Assembly: GCA_037042915.1 (NCBI GenBank)
Contig: CM073193.1
Location: 2,604,001-2,668,000 of the forward strand
Reading direction: 5' to 3'
From: Auricularia sp. M13
Lineage: Eukaryota > Basidiomycota > Agaricomycetes > Auriculariales > Auriculariaceae
Length of the DNA stretch: 64,000 nt
Shown: positions 45,794 to 56,054 of the stretch, piece by piece
Numbering within the stretch: the stretch's first letter is position 1
Layout: the number at the start of each line of letters is the position of its first letter
Made by a program: the position numbers and the translations under genes
The notes under the pieces: model-generated
The model's database searches: none
Told to the model about the DNA's origin: nothing
Seen by the model: the letters and a program-made list of their open reading frames with translations, nothing else

Positions 45794-48700
45794 TGTGTGG
45801 ACGCCGTGTTCCATTTTTCAGATATGCCGCTGAGGATGTCGGCCGCCATCAATTGGCACTTGAACGGATGTTTGCAACCTGCCAGCCGGTCTTCCGCGCA
45901 GTCACCGCATTTGCAAGCCTCGTCTTGCTCATGATCTAAATCGTCCGGCTCTGCGATCTCTTCCAGATCTTCAACCGTTCTCACCTCATGGTTCAACTTC
46001 AGGCATCTAATCTCCGCCTTGTATCCTTTGAGCAGCTTCAGTTCCATGAAAGCCGGGTGCGCCCAGACCAGAGTCGATTCCCTTAGCCTCATAGGGATAA
46101 TCGGCGCGTCAATGGTAAGATGGTACTTTCGGGCGACGCGCGCCATCTGAGCGAGAATCCCAGGCAGCCTCTGCAAGTTCGGGTGCCAGTTCTGTGCGAA
46201 AGTATTGACGCGCTGGTCGACAGGTACTCTAGGTTTATCTTCCAAGATAATATGCTTGCGGAAGATCTCATCCGCTACGAAAGCCCATGTAGGGCGCTCC
46301 CCGGGAGGGGCCAGGTATTGTCCAACCCATGCGAGGTACTGAGCCTCATTCCGCTCTGCTATATGTAGGAGGTTTAGCCCTCCGTGAATCCTCCGGGTTC
46401 TGAGTGTCTCGACGTTTATTGGGTGGGTCCTGCAGTTTCCCCACACAAAATCAATGATCAGTTTGTCCAGCCTTTGCTCCACCCTCTTAGGCATGCTCTG
46501 CGCTGATGTTAAGTATTGGGAGAAACCACCTACCACTGACTGTACAATCAGACTCTTCCCATTCATGGTTGGGTGGTGGGAAGACCACCTATCCAGCTTT
46601 TCCTCGACCTTCTCGATGACCGACGACCAAGCCGCCGCTACGGCCACCGCATTTCCCGGCCAGGCCCCAAGGATGCGTGTCGTCTCGCCCTCCCGCGCGA
46701 TGCGGATAGAGTCCGGAATTCTTTCACCATTTGGCCGCAGTTCTCTAGATTCAAGGAAACGTGCACGGTGCACTTTGGAGCCTAGCGGGATAATCTCCGT
46801 CTTCCTGACGTTGAATTTCGCACCAGACGCCAAGCACCATAAGCTGAGAATGTTCAGCAGGTCTTCGTATGAATCGTCGCTTGCCAAGTACACCGTCGTG
46901 TCGTCGGCGTACAGAGTGGCTATCAACTTTTCTTGCAAGCCGGCAATCTGATAACCTTTCAGGGACGATTCGCGCAGCATATTCGCGAGCGGCTCGATCG
47001 CGATGTTAAAAAGCAAGCAGGAGAGGGGGTCGCCTTGGCGTACACCCCTCGTGACCTTAAAAGGGGAGCTTAAAAAACTGTTTATCATTACTGACGTACT
47101 TGCATCAGCGTATAGCGACTGCACCGTTGAGATGAATAGTTCTGGGATGCCAAAGGCCCGTAGCGCATCTTGCAGATAATCGTGTTGAATCTTGTCATAA
47201 GCCTTTTCTTGGTCTAACGCGACGATAGCGCCATTCTGCTCTGTGACTTCCGCGAAGTCGAGCATCAGGCACACCAACTTCGTCTGATCGGTTATACTGC
47301 GGCCCTTGACGAAGCCGGCCTGAGCAGGATGTATTATGTGCGGGGCCGCCAGCGCGAGCTTCAAGGCCAGTGCTTTCGTGAATATCTTATAGTCAGTGTT
47401 TAACAGTGTGATAGGCCGATAATTCGCGACATTCGAGCGATCGCCTTTCTTGTATAAGGGGGATAGCCAGCCCTCAGTGAAGGCCGAACCTGCGAGTACC
47501 CCGTGCGTCTCTATATCGAGGAAGACGGCGGCCATCATGGCCGCAACATCCACCCACGGCGTCTTCTCCTTCAAAGTGCCGCAGTGCTTCCTGTGCAGCT
47601 CCTTCCAGAGCTCGTAAATCACACCGTCGATACCTGCGGCTTTCCCGTCAGGCGCCATCATTATAGACTCGGCCACATCGTCTCGAGATATGTGCTTCGC
47701 CAAGGATGCTTCGTCTGCGGGCCTCAGCCGCGTGCTTATCGGGTCCAGGACGTCGCGTATCGCATTCTCTCGCCTCACTGGGTCGACGTCTATGCCTTCT
47801 GCTTGCAGATCGTGGTGATAATTTCTGGCCAGTTCCGACATGGCCGCCGAGGTTGTTACGTACGGGTTGTTAGCATTCTCTCCGACACGCAGGGATGTCA
47901 TAGTATCTCTCGGGGCGTTAGTCTTCGCCCAGCGGAACCATGACTTGCTCATAGTCTCGGCTTCCTTCCACGTGCGGAATTCTCTGTTCTCAAAAGTGCT
48001 CGCCAGGTCTTTGTCCCACAGGGCGAAGGTACTCGCCTCCGCAGCTTTTAGTTCGGCTCTGGCTGCTGTCCGCTCTTCGTCAGAGCTAGCTGAGCGCAGT
48101 TTCTCCAGGGCAGTCACCCTTGCTAGCTTCAGGTCTTCCTGCTTCTTCTTACGCGCGCAGTCCTTGGACCGCATCCGATCCTTTGCTACCGCCACCAGAT
48201 CCCGCTTGAAATCGTGCCAAATCATTTGGGCGTTAGACTGAGGCGTGCGGTTCGTCCCGTCTAGTTGCCTAATTTTGCACCACGCTGACTTCCCCAGCTC
48301 ATTAGCCTTCTTCATAAAGGTCTGATCCCTTGTGGTGGTCTGCCGCATTGACCAGCGACCCGGGCCGATCGCAGGCGCTTCCATGTTCGTCAGTTCCACT
48401 GAGACTCTACTATGATCATCAGCGTTCAGACTTGACAGTTCAATTTTCCAGTCTCTACTCGCTTGGAGTAAGTTTTGTGTGACGTAGATCCTGTCGATTC
48501 GGGACATAGCACTCCTCGCGCTATTTCTCCACGACCACTCCGTCTTGTCCGGATTTGTGACGCGCCATCCGTCCCTGAGCCTGAGATAGCTCTTAAGGTC
48601 CGAAAAAGAGTCCGGTGCGTCCACTGTGTTAATGCCCGCAGGGTACCTATCAACCTCATCTTCGACGAAGTTGAAATCACCAAGGAGAACATCCGGCTTG

Positions 48701-49443
48701 ACACTTGGACCGTTTCTCTCCGATAGTGCGAGCCTTATTTTTTCCCAGAGGGCATGGTTTCTTGCCCTATCATTCGGTGCGTAAACCGCTAGTATTGCTA
48801 AGGTATCGCCTCTTCGCCACTCGAGTTTGACCATTACAGCGCGCCCAGGGCTTATAACCGTTATATCCAGCTCGTTTGAGTTCATCAGGAGCTTATTAAA
48901 GACCAGCGCCACTCCTCCAGCGCCCGTTTCATTGCCCGGCATTGGCAAGCAAACCACGCGTAGATGCCCGTAGATCTTATGTATCTCATCCACCATCTCT
49001 CCCGAGAGGTGAGTTTCCTGTAAGGCCATGACACCGATCTTCTCGCGGCGCATCTCTTCGGCTAATTTCCTCCATTTCAAGCAGCCCACTATTCCAGCAG
49101 AGCCGCGCCCCCTCATATTCTCGGTCGCAACCCGCAGGCACGTGCGCGTCTTCTTGTTACTTTGGCCTGTGGCCTGATGTTGGTTATTCACACTGCGGGC
49201 CCGGATCGATCCTGCTCGCGTCTGGTTCGGCGTCGGGGACGGGGGGAAGCCATCCGCGCCTTCCAGTGAGCCAGGCCAGGGTATCGTGGTTTCTGGGCTC
49301 GTTGTGCAGTGGCGCGGTGAGTGACTCGAGCCATGCATGGCAGACGTTGCTGCGTTGTTCATATCTACCCGCGATGGCGGGGTGCTAGGAGCTCTTCGTT
49401 CTCCTGCATGCCTGCGTTCAGGCGTGAAGTGTTCACAGGGCAT
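45794..49443 (-). CDS. LINE ORF2, endonuclease and reverse transcriptase
   Basis: From the ATG at 49443 (MPCEHFTPERRHAGERR); the open frame itself reaches 49764. After a disordered lead comes the APE-type endonuclease: LRVATENMRGRGSAG, VMALQETHLSGE, LLGDFNFVEDEVDRYP, SRIDRIYVTQNLL, NADDHSRVSVEL. The reverse transcriptase follows with PLYKKGDRSNVANYRPITLL, HPAQAGFVKGRSITDQT, ALDQEKAYDKIQHDYL, VTRGVRQGDPLSCLLFNI and the catalytic LYADDTTVYLAS. A Cys-rich spot CKCGDCAEDRLAGCKHPFKC lies near the end of this part. Translation then runs into the inserted MITE and stops at 45757 after about 12 foreign residues. All catalytic motifs are present, so only the insertion inactivates it. Confidence 0.9.
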
Positions 49444-49764
49444 GGTGGCCTCTTTATTCAGTTCTAGATCATCCTTCTCTGCACTCCTCGTGGGTGCTGG
49501 TGTGTGATCGCTCGCACGGGAGGACAAGGTCTCACGGGCAGGCGAAAACACGGCAGCGTCATCCCGAGGGGGAGAGAAGGGGTTTTGCTCGCAACCGAGG
49601 ACCGCAGCGTCATCATCGACAGAGCGAGTGGCGGGCTGCGCTCGTCCCGCTCCGACGCTACAAGTCGTGTAAACCAGCCTGTCGGTACTGTCCGTTAGAT
49701 TGTGATGTATTTGTTGCAAGTTTGGTTGCGCTGGGAGATTCGCGTAGCGGGTCAGCGCACCCAA

Positions 49765-50413
49765 CTCGCACAGTCAGCGTATCCCGGCTGACACGGTGGG
49801 CGATGCTACCATCGTTTCAAAGGGTTGACTGATATCCTGAGAAATTCCGGAGCTTGAGCATCTCTGCACGGCGAGCCCTTGATCTGAATAGATCTCCGTT
49901 ATTTGTGGGTGAATCGGAGTGTGAGGAGGTGGGAAATCGGCTTTCCTGTACTGAAGAGAGCGACAGCCAGTGTATTTGGGCCTTCCCCTACCATCTCCCG
50001 ATGTCTAGTACCGTCCAGCAGGTCGTCGACCTCGACAGTCCTAGAGGTGACGCGACCTGCCACAGTTTGTGGCTATAGACGGGTTTTGCCGGCGTGGCTT
50101 ATGCGGCCATGGAGGTCCGGAGCAGGAGCCTCCGACAGAATCAGTTGCACCGTGGGGCTATTAAGAGGTATACGGCACCGAATAGCATCTTTTATGGTGA
50201 TTTAAATCGTGTTGAGGTGTGAGGTGCAGAAGTTGGATTTACTTAAGGTCATCATACCATTCCCATAAATCACACCGTCTTTTCAGAAGTCAACTGAGTG
50301 TATTCGTGTGTTCGAAACGAGTGTAGCGGGAGACATGAGCGGGGGGGTCAAGAAAGCGTTCGTTGGACGTGGGGGAGAACGATTGGGGGTATAACAGGAA
50401 CTGTGGGCTAAAG
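49765..50413. other. LINE inter-ORF region
   Basis: About 650 bases between ORF1 stop and the open frame of ORF2. Only short ORFs; no recognisable domain. Confidence 0.5.
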
Positions 50414-52848
50414 CTACGCGCCGCGTCCACGACCACGAGCGCGGTTGCCGCCCCCGCTGCCGCGCATCACGCGGCCGCCTCGGTTGCCGTGAGCGCCACC
50501 GCGCCAGCCGGGGAACTGGAATGAGGCTGGCGATGGCGGGCCGCCAGATGTGCCCGAGGTAGCGGTCGGGAGGACGGGGTCCCAGCCGCGGACAGTGCGT
50601 GCCCTGCACATACCGCGCGGGTGATCATGCGCCGTGCATGTCGAGCATTTCCAGCCGGCGTGAGCGGTGATGAAGCCGTCCATGTCTGTGCTGATGTTCG
50701 TCGAGCAGACCATCTTACGGAGGTCCGCGTAGAAATGGCCCGCGAGGCGGGGAACTTTGGCATAGACGTTGTATTCGATGGAGTCAACGTTGGACCGCGG
50801 CGAGCACATCCGCAGCGGCTCGAACGTGAGCGTGTCGCGGAACGCTTTGGCGAAGTCGATGCCATTGTCCGGGTAGTGACGGTTCATGTCTTCGAAAACG
50901 GCGGTGGCTCCGGGGTTGTTGCACAGGTATTCTCCCACGATCCTGAAGAGATCATCCTGCGAGAGCGTGTTATCAGCGATCGTCCCCAAGAAGGTCGATG
51001 CGGAATAGCTGTAGTCGAAGGTGATAACGCAAGCCTCGCCCCAATTCCATAGAGTGCCCGCCCTGATCGAGTGCGCCGTCTCGCGTGAGATCTTGCTCAG
51101 CATGAGCGTCGGGCGTGGCTCGTGATCCTCTTGCCACGTCACGAAATCAGCGGGAGAGAGCTTCGGGGCGAAATCGGGGACCGCCAGGCCGTACATGTCG
51201 ACCAGGGACTCCATGACTGCCTTGACGACCAGGGTGGGGTTCATGCCGCAGGCGTCGATCCCGCCGATGCTGACCACATAAATCCCAAGCTTCTCGCCTA
51301 GAATGGTGTCCCAGTGAGCCTTCTGCGAGGCGCGCATGCCAGTCCAGAAACCGTCTTCGTCATGGCCGGCGATGGGAGCGTTGTCCGTGCTCGCGTCCAC
51401 CTTGATGGCGGTATGGCTAAGCAAGGTGTGAATGCGTGCCGCCCAGGTGCGGTCAGCGTCCGACGCCGCGGCCGGGCGTAAGACCGGGCCTGATCCTCTG
51501 GGCGGGAGCGGCTGAGGGGCGGCTTGCGGCGGAGCGGGGTGCGCATACGGGGCGGGAAGCACTGGCACGGCGGGCTGTGCATGCGCGGCGGGGATGGCGT
51601 CCGCGGTGGTTGACGGAGAGACATCCGGCATCTCAACGTCAGTGGGGAACGCCGGTAGTTGCGCTGTGCCAGCACGAGGCGCAGGCGGGGCAGCTTGCTG
51701 CTGCTGGTGAGGGGGTACGAGAGGCGCATTCGACTCAGTAGCAGGGCCGGTGGACGCGCTGATCCTGAGCGCCGTCAGGGCTGCCGCGGCGGCAGATTTC
51801 TTGAAGGCCTCACGACGTTCGCTGACCGTGCGGCGGGCGCTGAGAGTAGCCAGGGTGGCAAAGACGTCTTCGATGCTCGCATCTGTGCTTTCGTCTTTGA
51901 GGACGGGGGCGGCAGTGCGCCGGTTGGCTTGGGAAACACGCGTGACGACGGTGGGAGGGGAGTGCTCAGAAGCATATTCGAGTTCTTCAGATGCCTCAGC
52001 CTACGAAAGGGACAGGGTCATTCACTAGCTAATGAACATAGGATCAGACACTGACGTGATGGCTATAGTCCAGCTCGCGCTGCGTCACCCAGCGCAGGCT
52101 GCCCACCCCGAGACCCGGGGCAGCATACTGTGTGGCCATCGCTTCAGGGCTCCCCGGGAGCATGAGCGCGGCGTGGGTATAGGCGCGGTGGCGAGCAGTT
52201 CCCACGGCCGGGAATCTGCCCACGTCGCCGGGAGGTGGCGGTGCGGCGGTTCCTAGGGCTGGCGAAGTGGCCGCGGGGGGGACAGCGGGGTCCTCGGCGA
52301 CGGGGCCAGCGTCTGGGGCGCCGTCTCCGACCTCCGCGAGCTGCTGGGGCGTGATCTCCGCCAGCAAGGCAGCCTAGGTTGCATGAGAAGGTGATCAGGG
52401 ATGGTGTAGCGGGGGGTCTTACCTGCGCGGTGTACGTGTCCGCAGCATGAGCCTGCTCGCCGTCACCGAAGGGTGCGTAGTTCCTCTGGCCGTGCGCTTC
52501 GCGGCGTGCCAGCGCCTCGTCCACGTCACCTGGGCTGTTCGGGTGCGGGCGGGCCACGCCCTTCCTCATGGGCTTCACGGCCGCTGCAGCCGCGAACGAG
52601 GTCACCCTGGTCGGGGAGGGCGACGTCAGGTCGATCGAGATGCCTGTTGTCGCCTGGAGGGCAACGCCGATCTGGTCGGCGAGGGTGGGAGCCGGCTGGC
52701 GGCGCCATTGGTTGCCTGCCAACACGCGCTGCGGCGGCGGGCTACCGAGGGGGGAGACCTGGCCGCTGTTGCGGGCGAGGTCCTTTTGCTGAGGGGCGCT
52801 CCGGTCGGGGTCGAGCACGGAGAAGCGGTTGGAAGGGACGGAGGACAT
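50414..52848 (-). CDS. LINE ORF1 (zinc-knuckle protein) with two introns
   Basis: Three exons, 52423-52848, 52056-52373 and 50414-52000, all joining in phase 0 across introns of 49 and 55 nt (GTAAGA..CTAG and GTCAGT..GTAG), give 776 residues beginning MSSVPSNRFSVLDPDRSAPQ. Most of the N-terminal half is Pro/Ala/Ser-rich. A globular part runs from WAARIHTLLSHTAIKVDAS to GFITAHAGWK, then a CX2CX4HX4C zinc knuckle (CSTCTAHDHPRGMC), and the C-terminus is RGG-rich (RGGRVMRGSGGG, RARGRGRGA), as expected for a nucleic-acid-binding gag-like protein. Reading without splicing introduces foreign frames on both sides, so the introns look real. Position directly upstream of ORF2 and the knuckle support assignment to the LINE; an independent or domesticated gene is possible. 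Confidence 0.65.
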
Positions 52849-53178
52849 GTTGTGAATAATCGGTGCGGTGGTGAGCGCGGGCGATGTGGGGTGAGGTGAG
52901 AAGAGGCTCGTTAGGCTCGACTTAAGAGGACTGGGGGCCGGCACGGCGTAACAGGCGCTGCGATGCGCTGTGGGAGGATGCGTGTGCTGGTTGCGCTACG
53001 ACGACAAAGCTACCCGATACGGTATGCACGAAAACGGTCAGCGGTGAACTTGTCATTGGCTGGGAGCGCGTGGAGGGCGTATAACCGTGAAGTGTGAGCT
53101 GTTCGACAAAGGACCTGTCATTCATGGGCGGTGGGCGGCATGAACTCAATGGACGTACATCAACGTCGCCATCGGCTA
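52849..53178. other. Boundary between LINE and Gypsy element
   Basis: 330 bases without an identified gene; the presumed LINE 5' UTR and end lie here. The open frame of ORF1 extends to 52944 but without ATG. Confidence 0.4.
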
Positions 53179-53487
53179 TGTAACGAGCCTCCTTAGGATC
53201 GTTAAGGGTCCGTGCGGGAACAGCTAGCTTGAGCTAGGACGCGCGGCAGCTGTCTGAGGTGTGGGCGACGTCCGACGTCCGCGTCGGACGTTGCGAGGGC
53301 GTAAGAGCGCGGGATGCGCGTGCGTACGCGATACGGGCTCTGGAGTCCTGCGATTCGCGTTTCCCGGTTCGCGCAGCGGGCGAGAACGAGAACGAGAATG
53401 GGATTTTGCAAGACGAGGTAAAGAAGGCCAAACAAACCTAGCGACGAATACATGAGGCTCGGAGATATCCTACTAGTGCCCGTTACA
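53179..53487 (-). repeat. 3' LTR of Gypsy element
   Basis: 309 bp bounded by the perfect 7-bp inverted ends TGTAACG...CGTTACA (TG..CA termini). In minus orientation it follows the polypurine stretch at 53488-53501 and ends against ggcta, the expected target-site duplication. A GAACGAGAACGAGAA run lies at about 53385. Confidence 0.75.
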
Positions 53488-53501
53488 GAGCCCCCCCTTC
53501 G
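53488..53501 (-). promoter_or_regulatory. Polypurine tract
   Basis: On the minus strand CGAAGGGGGGGCTC lies immediately before the TGTAACG start of the LTR, the expected place and composition for the plus-strand primer of a Ty3/Gypsy element. Confidence 0.6.
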
Positions 53502-53518
53502 AGACTTAGGTGTTCTCC

Positions 53519-55789
53519 TTAGCCCAGAGCCGAGTTCTGCAACAAATCAGTCCACTCCTGCCGCGTGAGCAACCCGCGCGCCGTCTTGGACGGGCTGCGA
53601 ACTCCTGTCCGCAATTCGTCGACGCGCGCAAGGAACCAGTTCTCATACTCCGAGACCCAAACGCCTGCGTAGCGAGCGTCAAACATATCAACCGGCGGCC
53701 AGAGGCTGTGCGCGTGGCCGTCTAGTGGGCCGGTGTGCCCTAGGAGTACGAGGACCTCGTCGCCGTCCAGCCAGTCGTAGTGGTAGACGATTCCGTTCGT
53801 CACCAGCGGCAGCGGGCAGCCATTCGCGCGCGTCGCGGAAGTGGGCATCAGGGAGTAGTCGCCCGGACCTAGCAAGAGCCTAGCGATTCTAGCGACCAGT
53901 CCGCCTCGTGCGAATGCTGCACGGAATACGCGAGGGCGCTGGCGTAGTAAGAGCGTGGCGTTGGCTCTCCACTTTTCGAACATGACCGGCATCTTGTCGT
54001 ACGCGATCCACCAAGTGCTGTGCACTGCCGTCTCCGCCGAGTGGTCCTGCTTCGCCAGGTACGGCCTCGCTATTCCAGTAGTGAAGCGAACGTGGTGCTT
54101 CAAAAAGAATTCGAGGAGGACCTTGTCGCTGTCCAGCTTGCCCGCTTTGACGAGAGCCCTAGTCTCGGCATCGACGACGCCGACGTCGTAGAGCATGATT
54201 GAATAGGGGCGCAGGTCCTCGGCTGAGGTGATGCGCGTCTCGAGCGCGGCGACGTTGGGGTCGTCCTTGGGCTGAATGACGGTCATAGCCACGGTGTCTG
54301 ACGGCGGCTGGGGGGAACGTATGACATCGCCAAAGACGTCCGCGATGAGCTTCGAGATGCGTTCCTTGCGCGAGCCCGAGCTCCTCGTGGCGTCGACGCG
54401 ACTGGTGAGCTGCAGATCTTTCACCAGGACGTAGGCAACGGACGGCTCCGACGGCGACGGGTACTGTAGCTCTTTGGGGGCCACCCCCAATCGGCTGGCG
54501 AGCGTGTGTACTCCCGACGCGAACCCTTGCTCGAATCCGTCTGAGTGCGTCAAGAAGGCCTCCATGTCCATCGCGTCGAACGACGATGCTGAGGAGTCGG
54601 AATCTTCGTGATGGGCGCGCGCGGCGACTCGTACATCGTCCTTCCTGCGGGCGGACTCGGACGGCCCGATCCATCGGGCGCGCCGGGGCGACATCAGAGC
54701 TTCGCCGGGGCTCAACGTGTTTCCTTCGCACAGAGCGGCGACGGGCACGCCTGGGACCGCGTTGGAGGCCGGGGGAAGCGTCAGGTCCGGTCGCAGGAAG
54801 GCGGCTTCCGGCGAAGCTTCGAGTTGCGGAGTCCACCTGTAGAAGACCGGTACGCCCATCGCCATAAGCTCGCGAATCACCGAGAGCCGGGCGCCCGTGT
54901 CGCGGAACCAGGCCCCTACGGGTGCGTGGTCGAGCAGCATGGCCAACTCCATCTCCTTCCAGAGCTCCTCGTTCTGCTGGCGGAAAGCGTCCCACAGGTC
55001 GTGCCCTACCAGACGCTCGAATATGAAGCCTGCACAGACTTGACGATGGGCGACCCAAGCAGCCCAATCCTCTCTAAGGCGGGCCAGAGAACTGGCTTCG
55101 CTCGGCAGTGGGGGCGTGTTCGCCGGCGGCCGGATGCCCAGCTTCTCCATAGCACGCTGGTTGACGCCCTCGATGAACCCGATGAAGCCACGTTCGTACT
55201 CCTTAAGCCGATATGTGCCGTTCCTGGCAGTGGCCCAATGATCGTCCCATTGGCTCAGGATGCTGCGACGGTCGGGCAGGACGCACGGTCCTTCTCCCTG
55301 AAACAAATCCGGGATGAAGGGTCGGTGCTGATAGGTCGAGTCGTAGTAATCGGGGCACCAGAGCCACATGATGAACTGCGAGCTGCCGAACCGAGTGCTG
55401 ACGCCCGTGTCGGTGTCCTTACACTCACATCCGTGCGGCCCGCTCGTAGGCTCGGGCGGTGGAGGCAGGTCGCGCGTGTAACTGTTCGGCGAGTACCACC
55501 ATTGCACTTTCCCGTCCGCTACCGGCACTTCCATAAGCACTCGGTAGCGGCGGAAGATCCGGTAATGCCCAGAGCTGGCATTTTTGGCTGTCGCGTGCAC
55601 GGCGCGGCAGGCGGCTGTAAGCGCGTGGCGATCCAGGTCGATGGACGAGGCAGAGTCGCTTGACCGCGGCGAGTTGTTGCTGGTCGTAGTGGCCATGAGC
55701 GCGTACGGCGGGGTGGCGAGCGTAACTCGTCCTTGCTCGTCGAAGCTGAGCCCGGACAGGCGAGAGAGCGAACGCAGGGCGGACTGCAT
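53519..55789 (-). CDS. Unrecognised 756-residue protein between pol and 3' LTR
   Basis: Intact single-exon ORF from the ATG at 55789 (MQSALRSLSRLSGLSFDEQG). It has no signal peptide or clear membrane helix, so it is not an obvious envelope protein. Features: an aromatic N-terminal part (KVQWWYSPNSYTRDL, SSQFIMWLWCPDYYDSTY), a QGEGPCVLPDRRSILSQWDD segment, a Ser/Asp-rich middle, and a C-terminal region WWIAYDKMPVMFEKWRANA, YHYDWLDGDEVLVLLGH, GVWVSEYENWFLARVDEL ending LLQNSALG. I know no family for it. Its place inside the element, with the stop only 32 bases before the LTR, argues that it is carried by the Gypsy element. A gag or capsid-like function displaced to the 3' side, or a host gene picked up, are alternatives. 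Confidence 0.65.
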   Translation of the reverse strand: MQSALRSLSRLSGLSFDEQGRVTLATPPYALMATTTSNNSPRSSDSASSIDLDRHALTAACRAVHATAKNASSGHYRIFRRYRVLMEVPVADGKVQWWYSPNSYTRDLPPPPEPTSGPHGCECKDTDTGVSTRFGSSQFIMWLWCPDYYDSTYQHRPFIPDLFQGEGPCVLPDRRSILSQWDDHWATARNGTYRLKEYERGFIGFIEGVNQRAMEKLGIRPPANTPPLPSEASSLARLREDWAAWVAHRQVCAGFIFERLVGHDLWDAFRQQNEELWKEMELAMLLDHAPVGAWFRDTGARLSVIRELMAMGVPVFYRWTPQLEASPEAAFLRPDLTLPPASNAVPGVPVAALCEGNTLSPGEALMSPRRARWIGPSESARRKDDVRVAARAHHEDSDSSASSFDAMDMEAFLTHSDGFEQGFASGVHTLASRLGVAPKELQYPSPSEPSVAYVLVKDLQLTSRVDATRSSGSRKERISKLIADVFGDVIRSPQPPSDTVAMTVIQPKDDPNVAALETRITSAEDLRPYSIMLYDVGVVDAETRALVKAGKLDSDKVLLEFFLKHHVRFTTGIARPYLAKQDHSAETAVHSTWWIAYDKMPVMFEKWRANATLLLRQRPRVFRAAFARGGLVARIARLLLGPGDYSLMPTSATRANGCPLPLVTNGIVYHYDWLDGDEVLVLLGHTGPLDGHAHSLWPPVDMFDARYAGVWVSEYENWFLARVDELRTGVRSPSKTARGLLTRQEWTDLLQNSALG

Positions 55790-56054
55790 GGGTGACTAGT
55801 GAGTCAGCGGCAAGAGGGCGAGAAGCGGAGTTTGGAAAAATGGACGGAGACGGGAAGGGTCGGAACGGAAGGAGTAGCTCAACGGGGACGCGCTGTGTCT
55901 GCATGAATACTGCCGAAACTACCCTAGGTATCTAAAATTCTATCTACGGAAGAGTAGGAAGTGGACAGGGTTAGGTGGTTGGTTACGAATAAGAACAAGA
56001 GAGAAGAGGAAAAGGGCTGTACACTTGGACCGCTCGAATCCCCGAGCGCTTGGA

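Larger units (their letters stand above)
43600..52848 (-). mobile_element. LINE (non-LTR) retrotransposon, interrupted by a MITE
   Basis: Minus-strand non-LTR element with a 34-base poly-A tail (T run on the plus strand), a 3' UTR of about 160 bases, an ORF2 with endonuclease, reverse transcriptase and RNase H-like region, and upstream a 776-residue ORF1 with a CCHC zinc knuckle. The two-ORF layout with APE-type endonuclease and RNase H fits the Tad/I-like clades found in fungi. The element would be full or nearly full length; the 5' end was not determined and no target-site duplication was recognised. A 428-bp inverted-repeat element at 45366-45793 splits ORF2. Apart from that, both ORFs are open, suggesting relatively recent activity. 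Confidence 0.8.

Noticed and set aside
46089-46951. Plus-strand ORFs across the LINE
   Set aside because: Shadows of the reverse transcriptase frame on the opposite strand.
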